Part shown: positions 1-10,952 of the stretch, piece by piece | Numbering within the stretch: position 1 is the first letter of the stretch | Layout of the letters: every line of letters begins with the position of its first letter | Assembly: GCA_019155205.2 (NCBI GenBank) | Contig: JAHNZQ020000016.1 | Location: 2,633,915-2,678,921 of the forward strand | DNA from: Gracilaria vermiculophylla | Taxonomy: Eukaryota; Rhodophyta; Florideophyceae; Gracilariales; Gracilariaceae | Direction of reading: 5' to 3' | DNA: 45,007 nt | Translations under genes and position numbers: made by a program | Notes under the pieces: model-generated | The model's input: the letters and a program-made list of their open reading frames with translations, nothing else | Database searches by the model: none | What the model was told of the DNA's origin: nothing

Positions 1-807
1 CACCCGAGGAGTATCCTGTCCTTCTCTCCTTAGGTGGACTTCGTCGCGACCGGTATCCTGTCCTCCTCCGCGGGGCGTCAGGTCCAGACGGTGCATAGCA
101 AGATTCCTGAGGTGGTCCCGTTTCCCTTCGGCAGTATCCTTTCCTCCTCTGGCGTTGGGGGTGGCAGTATCCTTTCCTTCTCTGCCCGGGATCACCTTAG
201 GTGTTGATAGAGGGAACCTCTCCTGTACGGATGAATGACTTTGAAACGCTGCTGCGGGGAGCAGCTGCGCGGTTTCGGAGCGAGCCTCCGCACGGACAGT
301 ATCTGAGATCACCTCGAGGAAAGGATCGGAATCCAGCAAAGCATCCGCAGCACGGTGAGCGCTCTCCGATGCGATGTCCTCCACAAGGGTGTGGCGGCGC
401 GCTCCGAACTGGGCTTCAACACCTGTAGGAATTCTTTCGACCAGCTCCTGTGAGAGCCAATCCGTAAGGCGTGGGGCCAGGGACTCCAAGAGGGTGTTAG
501 CCTCCGGGTGTTCCCGTCCCTGCAGCTCCTGAGGTGGCGGCTGCGATGCCGTGTGCGGTTCTTCAACCTCTACGTCGGCGTTCCCCAGAGGTGCTGCGGG
601 GGATTCCGTTTGCCTCCGATCATGCATTCTTCTAAGGCGATTCCTGAAACGCTCCACAGATGAGCCAGGATTTCGAAGGAGACTTTCAGGGTCCTCCAGT
701 GTAGCGGCCATCTCCTGGGGAGCGCTGCGCGTGCTGCGCCTACCAACGGAGCCGGTTGCCTGAGGATCCTGTAGGGGGGTTTCCATGGGATGTTCTGAGG
801 GGTCCAT
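1..807 (-). CDS. Gag-like hypothetical protein, C-terminus beyond window edge
   Basis: An open frame of 269 codons starts at the ATG at 807-805, just after an in-frame TAA, and runs off position 1 without a stop. The protein is Ser/Pro/Arg/Glu-rich and charged. It has a helical middle with Leu/Ala-rich heptads around residues 110-185. Its C-terminal part repeats the motif R(E/G)G(K/Q)DT four times in frame (codons at about 10-27, 52-72, 133-150 and 166-183). No enzymatic motif is visible. Composition and a possible leader (808-1400) suggest a retrotransposon Gag, but I see no zinc knuckle or primer-binding site, so this is inference. Unlike most frames in the window it has no internal stop, so it is probably younger or still functional. 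Confidence 0.55.
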   Translation of the reverse strand, partial: MDPSEHPMETPLQDPQATGSVGRRSTRSAPQEMAATLEDPESLLRNPGSSVERFRNRLRRMHDRRQTESPAAPLGNADVEVEEPHTASQPPPQELQGREHPEANTLLESLAPRLTDWLSQELVERIPTGVEAQFGARRHTLVEDIASESAHRAADALLDSDPFLEVISDTVRAEARSETAQLLPAAAFQSHSSVQERFPLSTPKVIPGREGKDTATPNARGGKDTAEGKRDHLRNLAMHRLDLTPRGGGQDTGRDEVHLRREGQDTPRV

Positions 808-1516
808 AGAGGAGTAGGTCGGGGGTTATTTGCTTCCACTTCCGAATCACCTTACGGAAGAATTCTACTGTTGGGTGTTGGTCGTTGCAAACTAGAAACA
901 CGGTTCTGCTGCGACTTGTGCGAATCCTTTAGGAACAGTGACCTTCTAAGTCGGGAGACCAGTTATGGTACTGTCAGCCCTCCTGTCGAGGTAGTAAAGC
1001 ACAACGTCCGTTAGGAGTTTTTGTTGACTCCAAAGGCGCGTATTCCTAAAGGTGCTCTCCGGTATCCGCTGTCGCGAGCCGGGGGAGTTCTGAAAGGAGA
1101 TCCGCAAACACCAAGCGGAGGGGAAGGTTCACTGGGCGGACAATGCTCCTACAGGCGCTGCTATGATGCGACCTGGGGATCGGCGGCTTAGAAACCTGCG
1201 TAATAGACAAGAGACTCCAACGGCCAGAGTAGAAGAAGACTCAAGGGTGCTTCTTTACTTCCCCAGAGGTGGAGTTCAACCGGCAGGTTAAATATCAAGC
1301 CGGGAGCCCGCCTCGGCAGGTCTCGCTACTGTGCTAATTACCTGCATAAAATATCTAAAGTAAATAATAAATTCTATCGCACCTCAAGGATAATGTAGCG
1401 CACGCGGGCGAGATTATGCACCATGTGGCCCAGCCAGTAAATTACGAACCTTCCTTAGGAATATTATACCTTCAGGCCGAACCACCATATTTCCGTAGGA
1501 GCCACTGTACTACAGT
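808..1516. other. Non-coding stretch upstream of the Gag-like gene
   Basis: No convincing gene is visible. It could be the leader or LTR of the Gag-like gene at 1-807, but no second LTR copy lies in the window to prove it. Confidence 0.3.
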
Positions 1517-2560
1517 GAGCTTGCGTTTGACGGGCATGGTGGTAGGCCGTGACCAGAACAAACTAATCGAAATTGTTCTGAGATCCGTTGTATACAGGGA
1601 AAAAGCTCAGTGAAACAGATCGCACATAATATTTGTGGACTGAAACGTAAGAATATACCGTAGAAACTGTAAACACACCCCCGCTCAGAGGATGGAGTAA
1701 TAGTAATGGCCACCTGATGTAACCAGCCATAAGGGATGAGTAATATGCAGCCAATACTCATTGATGCGAGCCACCAGTTTTGCAGTAAATTGTTCATTTA
1801 ATTTCGCGTATTAGAACGAATGGCAAAAAAAAGAAAGCCGATATTTAGAAACATATTTTCAAATGTTTTGGGTATCTATGAAAGACGTTGAGCGCTCATC
1901 ACTAACGTCAATTATGGCACACTGGTAGCATCATAATATTGCCTGTTGAGTTGTAAGCACGCTATGTAGACCATACTTATATTTAGGTGGTGAAAACATG
2001 GGGGTACACCGTAAAAGGTGTAAGGCAATTTTCAGGGTATAGCAGTGAGTTAGGGTTATGGGTTCAGAGCTAGGGGGTTGGTGTTTGTGGTTGAGGTGTG
2101 GGGCGTCGCGCAGAGGGAAGCGGTGGGGAGAAAGAGAGAGGCGGCTTGAAGACTTAGAGTCCTTGTGAAGGGAAGAGAGAACTACACGAGGAGGTTGAGA
2201 AGAAACGTTGGCAGAGCGCTTTCATTTTCATGACTTCTCAGTGCCTGTTTGTTGGGATGGGGAGGAGAGAGGAGACCGGAGTGAAATCCAGGGCTTCTTA
2301 TAAAGGCCTCCAAATCCCAAGGACTTTTTACTTTATATTCTTTTCCTTATTACTCTCGAGGATCTCTTTTCTACGAAATTGACTCTATTGCACTTCAACC
2401 GTTGGGTTCGCTTGATGACACGCGTTTTTTTTTTTTATTTTTTCAAAAATCATTCGAGAATGACGTTTACAATCGAATTTGGCGGTTGCCCTGGGCCCTT
2501 GCGTTGGTTCAGTGCGATTTTGTCGGTGTTCTCGGAACGCTGGAGAAGGGTGCTAAATCA
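1517..2560 (+). repeat. Subtelomere-type dispersed repeat, copy A
   Basis: This block matches 32229-33880 in the same orientation, with scattered indels. Shared landmarks are the segment beginning GTGAGCTTGCGTTTGACG, the segment GGCACACTGGTAGCATCA (about 1916 and 32635), a degenerate telomere-like stretch near 2047, and GTCGCGCAGAGGGAAG (about 2104). The latter is followed by an AG-rich tract and GCCTGTTTGTTGGGAT. On the minus strand the left edge begins inside an ORF start (MPVKRKLT) that diverges after eight codons and soon stops. Confidence 0.75.
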
Positions 2561-3384
2561 CAATTTTGTAAGGCAATCACTCAAAAAAAATTACGAAAAC
2601 GCTAGATTTCGCAGGATTGTTCTGGATGGCAAGCCAAAACTTTTTCTCTGGAAATCACGCTTTCATGTTTTCTATTGTGCTCCGTCCTTAGTACCGAACT
2701 TATCTAGTTTCAAGTTTAAAGCAAGTTCTTCGCTCACTAAACGCTAGTTAAATGGTAATGGAGGTCCGCAGGGCAAAGGGAAAGTTGAGGGGATGCAAAG
2801 GAAGTTCGCCAGCTCTAGCCTGGATCTAGTTGGAAGTGCCTCGAGGCCACCTTATATAGTAACAAACGTGCACCAACTCGATCAGAGTGTAACCTACACT
2901 ACGACTCAGGGACAATCAATACTACCAATCATATTAAAGCATTACATAAATGTGTTACCCACAATGTTACCAACAATTCAATATGGCTGACAAGAACAAA
3001 GCATAAAAAGGCATATGTGATGCACAACAAAGCATAACCGTTACGTTAACTCCCGACAGCATGACAGTGCACAAATTCACGGATTCTGGGTATTACCGTA
3101 GTCCGGTTCCGTACACAAGCAGCTATATGTGTCAAGAACAGCAGTGCCCTGCGACGGCAGGGACAGTAGCTCATTTTTGGTAACAGAGGGCACGAAATGG
3201 GGCTGCCCGCGCAGCAGCCAGTGGCTTCACCCTCATTCAACGAATATTAACTTACATATTTCCATTTCGTGGATTTCAAACTTCAAATTGTCATCAATAT
3301 AATTTAAGCTGCACTTTTTGACTCCGAAATACTTCTAATTACGGTCATCAGAATAAGCGCTTGTTGTTTTGGGCAGTTTATGCT
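2561..3384. other. No gene recognised
   Basis: AT-rich sequence with only short open frames of no recognisable character. Nothing can be supported here. Confidence 0.4.
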
Positions 3385-3858
3385 CTACAGCTTTTCCGTG
3401 ATTTTTTCGGCTCCAAATTCGAGTTGTTCAAGATTAATATTATCACCATCGGTTATAACGTTGATGATAATCTTATCCCCATTCTTATGCTTGTTCTTAT
3501 CGTGCTTACTGTACTTAGAGAGGAACTTCACAAGATCTTGATCAATCGCAACTGCGCCGGTTTCTGATAGGTGATTAATGATTGTATTGAGCGTCGTTTG
3601 ATCTGTGATGTTGTAATAACCACTATCCGCTTTCCATATTTCATCCGCCTGCGAGCTTTCTTTCACTGCATTCTTCCTTATATACAAATCAATGCCATTT
3701 TTGTCATATTTCAGCTCTGAATTGAAATATATGTTAAGAGCGCGGTTGAAAATGTCGCCGCATTGGATCTTCCCGGAGACCGTATCCAGGATGATGATGC
3801 GTTGATGGTCCTTGAAGATATTGGCCTTTGCGATACGTTCAAATGTTGATGAAGACAT
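3385..3858 (-). CDS. Small hypothetical protein, 157 aa
   Basis: An intact ATG-to-stop frame encodes a Lys/Asp/Asn/Ile-rich soluble protein of 157 residues. There is no signal peptide or membrane segment. Residues 17-45 (IFKDHQRIIILDTVSGK and following) and 70-110 look like alternating strands and helices. Residues 117-130 are a charged HDKNKHKNGDK linker. I do not recognise the family. It is odd because it is uninterrupted while lying between decayed repeats, and its codon and base use is AT-richer than the genes at the right of the window. That could mean recent transfer or a small host gene. It has no obvious operon-like partner. Confidence 0.5.
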   Translation of the reverse strand: MSSSTFERIAKANIFKDHQRIIILDTVSGKIQCGDIFNRALNIYFNSELKYDKNGIDLYIRKNAVKESSQADEIWKADSGYYNITDQTTLNTIINHLSETGAVAIDQDLVKFLSKYSKHDKNKHKNGDKIIINVITDGDNINLEQLEFGAEKITEKL

Positions 3859-3998
3859 AATAGTCAGTGCGATGGCAATAAGAAAGAGTGTATAGAGAAT
3901 GGTGCAAAGGGAAGATAGCTTGTGGGTCTTGTGATAATTTGAATGTTGTGAATTGCTTCCTCACATTGAATGGAGTTTCAGTCCGTTTGGTATTGTCC

Positions 3999-4299
3999 TA
4001 TAGTAGTGTTTATCCGGAATATGGGGTTGCACTTGGTTTTGTGGAGCGTACGTTAGCGCGTTGTTCCGACAGGAATCGTTGATTATGCGGTGCAAACACT
4101 GTATGTACGATTTCGGTACAGCAGAGAGGCGACCAAGAGCTGCACGATGCGTATGACTAAAATGCGACAATTTGAGTTTCTGGCTAGATTTAATGCAAAT
4201 CAAGAACGGCTCGAAAAATAAGCGTAAATATTAAATAAACTTGATTTGCAATCATCGTTTGCGCATGGTTTTGCTTCGTTTCTGACAAGCGCGTATCCT
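3999..4299 (+). repeat. 300-bp direct repeat, unit 1
   Basis: It matches 5438-5737 in the same orientation. Shared segments include TATAGTAGTGTT, GCTTGGTTTTGTGGAGCGTA (with changes), ACACTGTATGTACGATTT, AATCAAGAACGG and GTTTGCGC. The two units flank the tandem satellite at 4303-4990. Confidence 0.8.
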
Positions 4300-4302
4300 A
4301 GT

Positions 4303-4990
4303 TATATCCTTTGGTGTGAGGCAATGATTTTATGGTAGTGTATGTGAATTTTGCGTTGTCATATTAAGTGCAGCAAGCATTGAACAGGGCTCGTGATAAA
4401 CGGTTGTTATTTTTCTGTAATAATTTACCGGAGCTATTGAACGCACGCGGCAAACGCACAATTTCGGAAATTGGCAGGACAAAATGTGGAGCAGGCTAAA
4501 TAGGCTCTGTTCAATGGTGCCCGCCGAAATTTATTCTGGTAGCAACCTTTGATGTGGGGCAATAATATTGCGGTAGTGTATGAGGGTCATGTGTTGTCAT
4601 AATAGTTACTGCAACCATTGAACAGGGCCCGTGAAAAATCTGTGTTAATATTTGATAATATTTTACAGCAGCCAATGAATGCACGCCTTTAACGCAGATT
4701 CTTGCACATCGGTAGCATCAAATACGCAGCCGGCTAATTATGCTCTGTTCAATGGCGCCCGCCTAAATATCTGCAATACTATTAAACTGGGCTCATGTAC
4801 TATTGTGGTTTGATAATCGGCAACAGTATCGGGGTAGTGTGTGAGAACAGTATGTTGTCGAAGTTTTTATATCAATTATTGAGCAGAGCCCGTGATAAGT
4901 GTTTCTTATTTTTTTGTAATATTGTACCAATGCTATTGAACGCACGCCAGTATCAGACACAGATGTCCATTTGCACGTCGTCATCACCAA
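4303..4990 (+). repeat. Tandem satellite, about 3 units of 240-260 bp
   Basis: Three diverged units share ATCCTTTGGTGTGAGGCAAT-type starts (about 4305, 4545, 4800), a GTAGTGTATGAG-like segment, TTGAACAGGGC(T/C)CGTGA and TTGAACGCACGCC. GCTCTGTTCAATGG(T/C)GCCCGCC occurs near 4504 and 4742. The start of the same unit reappears immediately before the N gap at 34131-34163, and a part of it appears near 33290. Confidence 0.7.
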
Positions 4991-5025
4991 CTTGACAGGG
5001 CCTCCAAAATGCTAATTTGAACCTC

Positions 5026-5391
5026 ATGTTGGACTTAGTGCTGTATTTCCGATTTGAACACGTTAAGACGGCCGGACGATATCCATTGCCTAGTCATCAA
5101 GGAACTAACTCGAACTTCCTGGTACTTTTCAGTCATTGTCCTACAACCTTCTCCGACATGCACTTCGAACCTGGCAGTTCTCAAACAAGTTACCAATTGT
5201 TCATTCCTACCAGGGACCGACAAAAGAACGTAGTAAAACTGAGGCACAAGTTATTCAATAGATGTTTTCCAAAACAATTAGTTGATCGGAAGAAATCAAC
5301 TTGGAAACTATTAGACCGTTCTTCTTCACTAGCTCCCCATCACAGTTCTGTACAGTTGCCGTTTGATCAAGATTTCGATTCAGATTTCTAA
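5026..5391 (+). CDS. Doubtful hypothetical ORF, 121 aa
   Basis: An open frame from ATG 5026 to the stop at 5391 is basic and Ser-rich, with no recognised domain. It lies between the satellite and the second 300-bp repeat unit. It may be a chance ORF in repeat DNA. Confidence 0.2.
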   Translation: MLDLVLYFRFEHVKTAGRYPLPSHQGTNSNFLVLFSHCPTTFSDMHFEPGSSQTSYQLFIPTRDRQKNVVKLRHKLFNRCFPKQLVDRKKSTWKLLDRSSSLAPHHSSVQLPFDQDFDSDF

Positions 5392-5437
5392 CCTCTTGTG
5401 CCCACTGAGATGCACGTGCACATTTGATTCCACCTCT

Positions 5438-5737
5438 TATAGTAGTGTTCATCCGGAATATTAGTTTGCGCTTGGTTTTGTGGAGCGTAAGTCAGCACTT
5501 GGTCCCCCCAAGAAACGTTGATTGTGTGGTGCATACACTGTATGTACGATTTGGTACCGCAAAGAGGCGACGGAGCCCTGCGCGTTGCATATGAGTAAAA
5601 TGCGACACTGTCAATTTCTGGCAAAACATAATGCGAATCAAGAACGGCCCAAAAACCAAGCGCAATTATTAAAAAATCTAGATTTGCAACCACCGTTTGC
5701 GCTTGGTTTTGCCTCATTTTTGAGAAACGCGTGTCCT
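5438..5737 (+). repeat. 300-bp direct repeat, unit 2
   Basis: Second copy of the repeat at 3999-4299, same orientation, roughly 80 percent similar by eye. A GC-richer segment with CGCG and ACGTACGT-like words follows it to about 5860. Confidence 0.8.
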
Positions 5738-5740
5738 GCA

Positions 5741-6583
5741 CGCGCGTGGCACACGCACGGCGTGTGCGCTACGTACGTCTGTGCATATGCCACCATGTTA
5801 TGGGTCATGTGGGGTGCGTTGGCGCTTGGTTTTGACCAGGAAGCGTCAGTTTGCGCTTTGTAACCAAGGAAATGTCCTGCTAGCAAGGGTTTCCCAGTAG
5901 CAAAACACAGGAATCCAATAGCTGGCATGTTGGGAAATATAAGGAATATTTGTTTGTGGAAAACCCATCAAGATGGTGCCCATAGGCAGTGGGCATCAAT
6001 AGCACACGCGAGACAGTTTAGGAGAAGCGTAACATCGTCTGTAAGGGTTGTTTAAAACAGTAAGAACTACAAATAAACCGAGGAAGTAACTATTGGAGTG
6101 TGGTCATCATGCAAACATGGATGTGGGACGCTAGTAAGAAAGTCAGGTAGTGCCCGGGCTGTCGAAGATGTAAGATACAAAAAATTAACAAGAAAAAGGG
6201 AACGTGTAGCACAACTTGGGAAACGGTAACAAAGAAAAGCGTCATTTCTGCATTAAGTGAGTTCATAGAAAATAAGAAAGCGCCGCTGTCCTCAGCGTTA
6301 CGGTGCTGAGAAAACAAGTGCAATAAACCTCAAGAATTGAGGAACGTAACTAAAATAAACCAATGGGGAACGAGAAAAAAGATAAATAGTTGATGACGTT
6401 TAAAGGCACATAAAGGAACTGTCATAGATAGAATTGAGATACGGAAAAAGTGAAGAAACGAAAAGTAGTAGAAACGAAAAGTAGTTAGGAGGGTTTCATA
6501 TTCGAAGATTGGAATATACAACGATCTACATTGCCCAAATGAGTAGGAACGGGAAGAACATACTACTTTGCCAAGTAATACAT
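5741..6583. other. No gene recognised
   Basis: Only short unconvincing frames. Purine-rich on the plus strand from about 6200 to 6580. Confidence 0.35.
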
Positions 6584-6586
6584 TAC

Positions 6587-7862
6587 GTTTCAAAAGTATA
6601 AGGCACTGCAAAAACGCGCTAAAATATGCACTTTTTCCTACTGTTGCCACCCCTTATTGTTAATACTAGAGAAAACGCGTTTCAAAAGTATAGGACATTC
6701 CGTAGTGTCCCGCAGTTATGGCGAGAGGAAGTCCTCTTTCGCTTTCAGGACAGCATCAAATCCTTAAATATAAAGCAGAAGGACACAACGTGTTCAATAT
6801 TGCTAGAAAACTTGCCCGTTTGCGTCCTGTTGTAGCATCCTTCCTATTAAATACGACAAAATATGAATTTAAACGTTGCACTGGGCACCCCAAACTTCTG
6901 AAACCATCTGATGAGAGGCGTATAAAGCGTGATGCAAGGCGAGGAAGTTCTTCGTGCACAAAAATTGCAAAGGCATTACCTAAAAAAGTCTCAAAATCAA
7001 CGGTATGGAGAGCAATCGAGCTAACAAGTTTATATAGATTCGTCAAAATGGAGAAAGCATTAGTTTTGGAGGTCCACCATAATGCAAATCGCGTTGCATG
7101 GTGTGCCCAGATAGCTTTCAGGAAAAATGAATGGAACGGTGTTATTTTCTCAGATGAGAAAAAGTTCAATTTAAACGGACCAGATTGTTTTGAATATTAT
7201 TGGCATGATCTGAGAAAAAAAAAAAAAACTTTCACGTCCAGAGATTCAGGTGAAGCTTTTGTTATGGCGTAGGCTGGAATCTCTAAGAAAGATAAAACTG
7301 TCATTGTTTTTGTTGAGGGTATTTTGAATTCGGAAAGTTATTAGAATGTTCTCTAAAACTATTTGTTGCCATTTGCATAATGCTTGCATGGAAATGATTT
7401 TGTTTTTCAGTAAGATAACGCTACGGTACACTCTTCTACCTATATCAAAGATTGGTTCTCTGAGCATGGCATTAATGTCATGCAGTGGCCAGCGCGAGCG
7501 CCGGAATTACACCCTATTGAAAACGTCTGGGGTTTACTGGCTAGCGCGGTTTATGGCCATGGCAGGCAGTTTAATTCAGTTTTTGATTTGAAAACTTGTA
7601 TTGAAAATTTCTCAAACACTATCAAGAGATCAATTCCAGATTCCTACAAAGATTCTAAGCCGAAGAGTTGCATTAGTGTAATTCAGCAAAAAGATGCAAG
7701 CATCAATTAGTGAACAAGAGATCATGACAGTTTGAAGCAAAGTTTCCTATCATTTTAAAATGGTTTTTTAACTTCACATTTTTCATAAACTGGTTTGCAT
7801 AGCCTACAGTACTAAAATTAATGATTTGCATCAATATGCCAAGTATCCAATACTTTTGAAAC
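6587..7862 (+). mobile_element. Tc1/mariner-type DNA transposon, inactivated
   Basis: Short inverted termini GTTTCAAAAGTAT (6587-6599) and ATACTTTTGAAAC (7850-7862) bracket a Tc1-like transposase frame. The left motif is repeated in the same orientation at 6679-6691, together with a neighbouring AAAACGCG. This resembles the subterminal double binding sites of some Tc1-like elements. The exact target duplication is not certain. TA dinucleotides lie nearby on both sides. Confidence 0.75.
6718..7710 (+). pseudogene. Tc1-like (DD34E) transposase, five in-frame stops
   Basis: The frame from ATG 6718 stays open in the same phase to 7710, so no frameshift is needed. The N-terminal helix-turn-helix region (residues 8-100) is followed by the first catalytic Asp in [13 protein letters not shown] (D146) and by YYWHDLRK. 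The second Asp lies in a DNATVHSS motif (7414 onward) and the Glu in PELHPIENVWG. In-frame stops are TAG 7270, TAG 7342, TAA 7354, TAA 7378 and TAA 7411. The last replaces the first position after FQ in the family consensus FQQDNA (CAA to TAA). The first replaces the Trp of VM.WGG (TGG to TAG). All are transition-compatible. The transposase is dead as read. Confidence 0.9.
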
Positions 7863-8199
7863 AGACTTTATTTCCATTCAAATATTCGAGAAACCTAATG
7901 TTAGAGAAAAATGCGATGAAAAAGAGTAAATGAAGTAATTTGGTGATGGGGAGGAAAGTTTATTACGTTTCACTTCATCATTCACAAAGATAGTAATCTG
8001 GAATAAATTTGTTAGAAATTTGTTACCTCTCACGCATTTATGCGTTTAGTATGGAGAGCAATGAACGGAACTCAAGCCATCCGTACACATCTCGTAACGT
8101 TCACGAAAAGCATAAGTTGGAAAGCACAAGCCATCAATGTCGTGCAGCATATGCGGTCAGGAAGATTCGAAAGGAATAGATAGGAGAAAAAAGGAACAG
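7863..8199. other. No gene recognised
   Basis: AT-rich spacer between the Tc1-like element and the 3-prime end of helicase-element copy 1. Nothing further seen. Confidence 0.35.
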
Positions 8200-10820
8200 T
8201 CACAAGCTTCTCTCAAGAATTGTGGAAACAACACGTATTTTAATAAAGTCTTTGGTGGATTTGTACCGAGTCGTGAAACGAACGAGGTTGGAGACGGTTC
8301 TTGGATCCGATTCAGTGAGCCATGAATGGAAAAGGGCGTCACGCACTTGGAAAGACCGTGCGCCGGAGACATTTGAGCTATTGGTGTTATGGAATGTTGA
8401 GTTCTGAGTATCGGAGAAAAGCTTCACAGCGATAGAAGAACGCATATCAGGAGAAGAGTGCCACAGAACCCATGCGAGTTCTCGGAATGGTATGAATTCC
8501 CATTCTCGTGTACCAAATGTTTTCGGTTGAGAATGGGTTGTTCAACTTTTAAAGTAACCCATATGGCACATGCAACAAGTGTTTCGGGCATTGGAATTAT
8601 GAGGGCATGTTGCAGCTCGGTGCTTTGGCGAAAAGTATCGAAAGCAGCGATTGGTGGCGTACGAACAGGTGAGATTAACCTTCGTAATTGGTTTTTGTGT
8701 GCGGACGAGGCACGAAAGGCCAACGTGACGCAGACGGCGAGCCATATCCTGAACATGTTTTAAAACTTGAGAAGCTGGGAGCACCTTAGGTCGAAAGTAC
8801 ATTGAAGATGATTTGTTTGAGTTGAGCGAGAACGCTCCACTCTCTTTAGAAGATATTTGATTTGTGAACTGCGGAAGTGGGGAGAAAGCTTGAAGCTTCA
8901 AACTTGTGACTGGTTTTGGAACAGCTTACGTTAAGGCTTGCGATTGAAAAGAGGCACTTGAGGTTTTGTGGTTGTATGAAGGAAGCTGAGGCATCTGTGC
9001 CAACAGATGCATATCCAACGATGACAGCTGATTGGACGGTTGCAAGGAGGCTTGTCGTTTTGAATATTGGGGTGGAGGTGGGGTTGGTGGGACGGATTGT
9101 CGGGATAGTGTCTTTTGAGTTGACGGTGACTGTGTGGTATTGGAAGAGAATGGATTTGAGGCCGCAGAAAGAGTTTCGCAGATATTATAGTTCTGAGCAG
9201 AAGAAGTGGATAGACATGGGCCAGGTTCCTTTCCATCAAGATTGGCGTAGAGCGCGTCACGGCGACACAAACCCTTCAGTTTCATCCGGGTTCGGACTTC
9301 ATTCCAACGTAGGGATGCCAAAGAGTCATTATAAGCCCGCTCAGTGTCTTTTGGGTTTTGGTGTGTTGACGAGCAGAGCAGGTCTTGAACAGCTTTGAAG
9401 TAAAGTTTTGAATAAAAAGCAATGCAATCTGCTGCATGGTCGTCACGGTTGGCCCGACCTGCTTGCTGTGCCGAGTCCGGTAAACTAGCAAAGCCTCCAA
9501 AGAGAATGACCAGATGTATACTGGGTGTATCACGTCCTGTGCCAAACGCGAAAGTGAACATCATGATTTTCACTAACCTCGTAGCCCGTGGCGTAGAAGA
9601 AGAGTTGTAGGTGGATTGCCATAAAGCGTGTAAATTTTGATATGGAAGCTTCTAGCAATCCGGCATGATTTAAGACGCATGTAAACGAGGTAGGAGGGAA
9701 CGCATTTGCCAGGGTTGAATCTGCATTAGGTTGCACCACCGATTGAAGCTGCTCCGTATCAAATCTCGTGAGGGCAAATAGTAGAATACGGAGTGTAGTT
9801 TCATTGTCGGTAGCAAGCAATTCATTGAGTTGCTGCTGAAAAACTGGAACCCCAGTGTGCAGCAGATGCTGGAAGGAAATCTGAAAAGTGCCGTCAGCTG
9901 TTCGAAGGCGAAGGGGGGCTGCAGTTGGGGAGGCGTGGAACACAGAGAAACGAATATTGACACGAGAAGTAGAGGTATTGTATAGAAATGCGTGAGATAT
10001 ATGCAGTTAAGATAGCAGAAGAGAACGATCACGAGGTGACACTGTTGCACTTAGGAGAATGCGCGGAATATGGGGTGGTACGCATGACAGTGCTGTGTGA
10101 ATGTTTGCAAGTGCTGGACAGAAAGGTTGGCATAAGAGAAACAAGTGAACTTCGTCGATCACAATGCGCGCCAGCCTGTTGCGGTGCAGCAAGCGTTGAA
10201 CCAACGAAGTAAACGCCGTTGAGCGGGTCCATTCCACTGCCAAAATGTATACATAGAGAAAAGGCTCGTCATTAATTAATGTTTGGGGGAATGTGGCGCT
10301 AGTGAGGTTGAACGAAGACGCTCGTTGCTCGTATTCGGTGCTGAAGGGAACAATAATAATTGAGGAGTACATTCCTTTTTCAATATTCGTCGGAAGCATA
10401 ACGGATAGTGTCTTTCCAGAAGCTGTTCGTGGCAAAATTAGCATGGTCCCTCTTTTTTGTAAGACGGCTGTCGTAACTGTTAATTTCATATGCGATTTGA
10501 AAACAGAAGTGATGCAGTTGAGCATTCTTCGAAGGGCCATCAAAAACATTTGGAGGAGATGTTTGTATGTGAAGGGAGGAGGATGGTTAAGGACAGCACC
10601 GCTACGAGGGAGTTCGTGCGACAAGGGATTTGTTCGTAGAAGGGAAGCATTGAGGCCTAAGCAAACATTCTCGGGATATGTTGGAGAGACTGAGCGTGGG
10701 GCTGTGCCCGTTGCTCTGGGCGTTGATAAAAACCGTTTGTTTGGCGGCATCTGGCGCAGGATTTCAGACGCATAAGCGGCGGAGCGTTTCAACGTAGTTG
10801 TAGATAATTTCAAGTTTACA

Positions 10821-10842
10821 GTTCGCGACACCATCGAGGGTG
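10821..10842 (+). repeat. Left terminal inverted repeat of the IS630-type element
   Basis: Exact reverse complement of 12723-12744, 22 bp. Confidence 0.95.
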
Positions 10843-10952
10843 TTTTGGGTTTTGTGAAACTGTTGTTGATTCGCTTAAACTCTGTAATTTGGACCAATCA
10901 TAGAACTCGTCAATCCGATTTCAAAGGTGTTTTTCTTTTTTTGGTCCGTCAA

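Noticed and set aside
2379..2747. Open frame of 122 codons in repeat copy A
   Set aside because: The same DNA in copy B (33740-33880) does not conserve the frame, so it is repeat sequence and not a gene.
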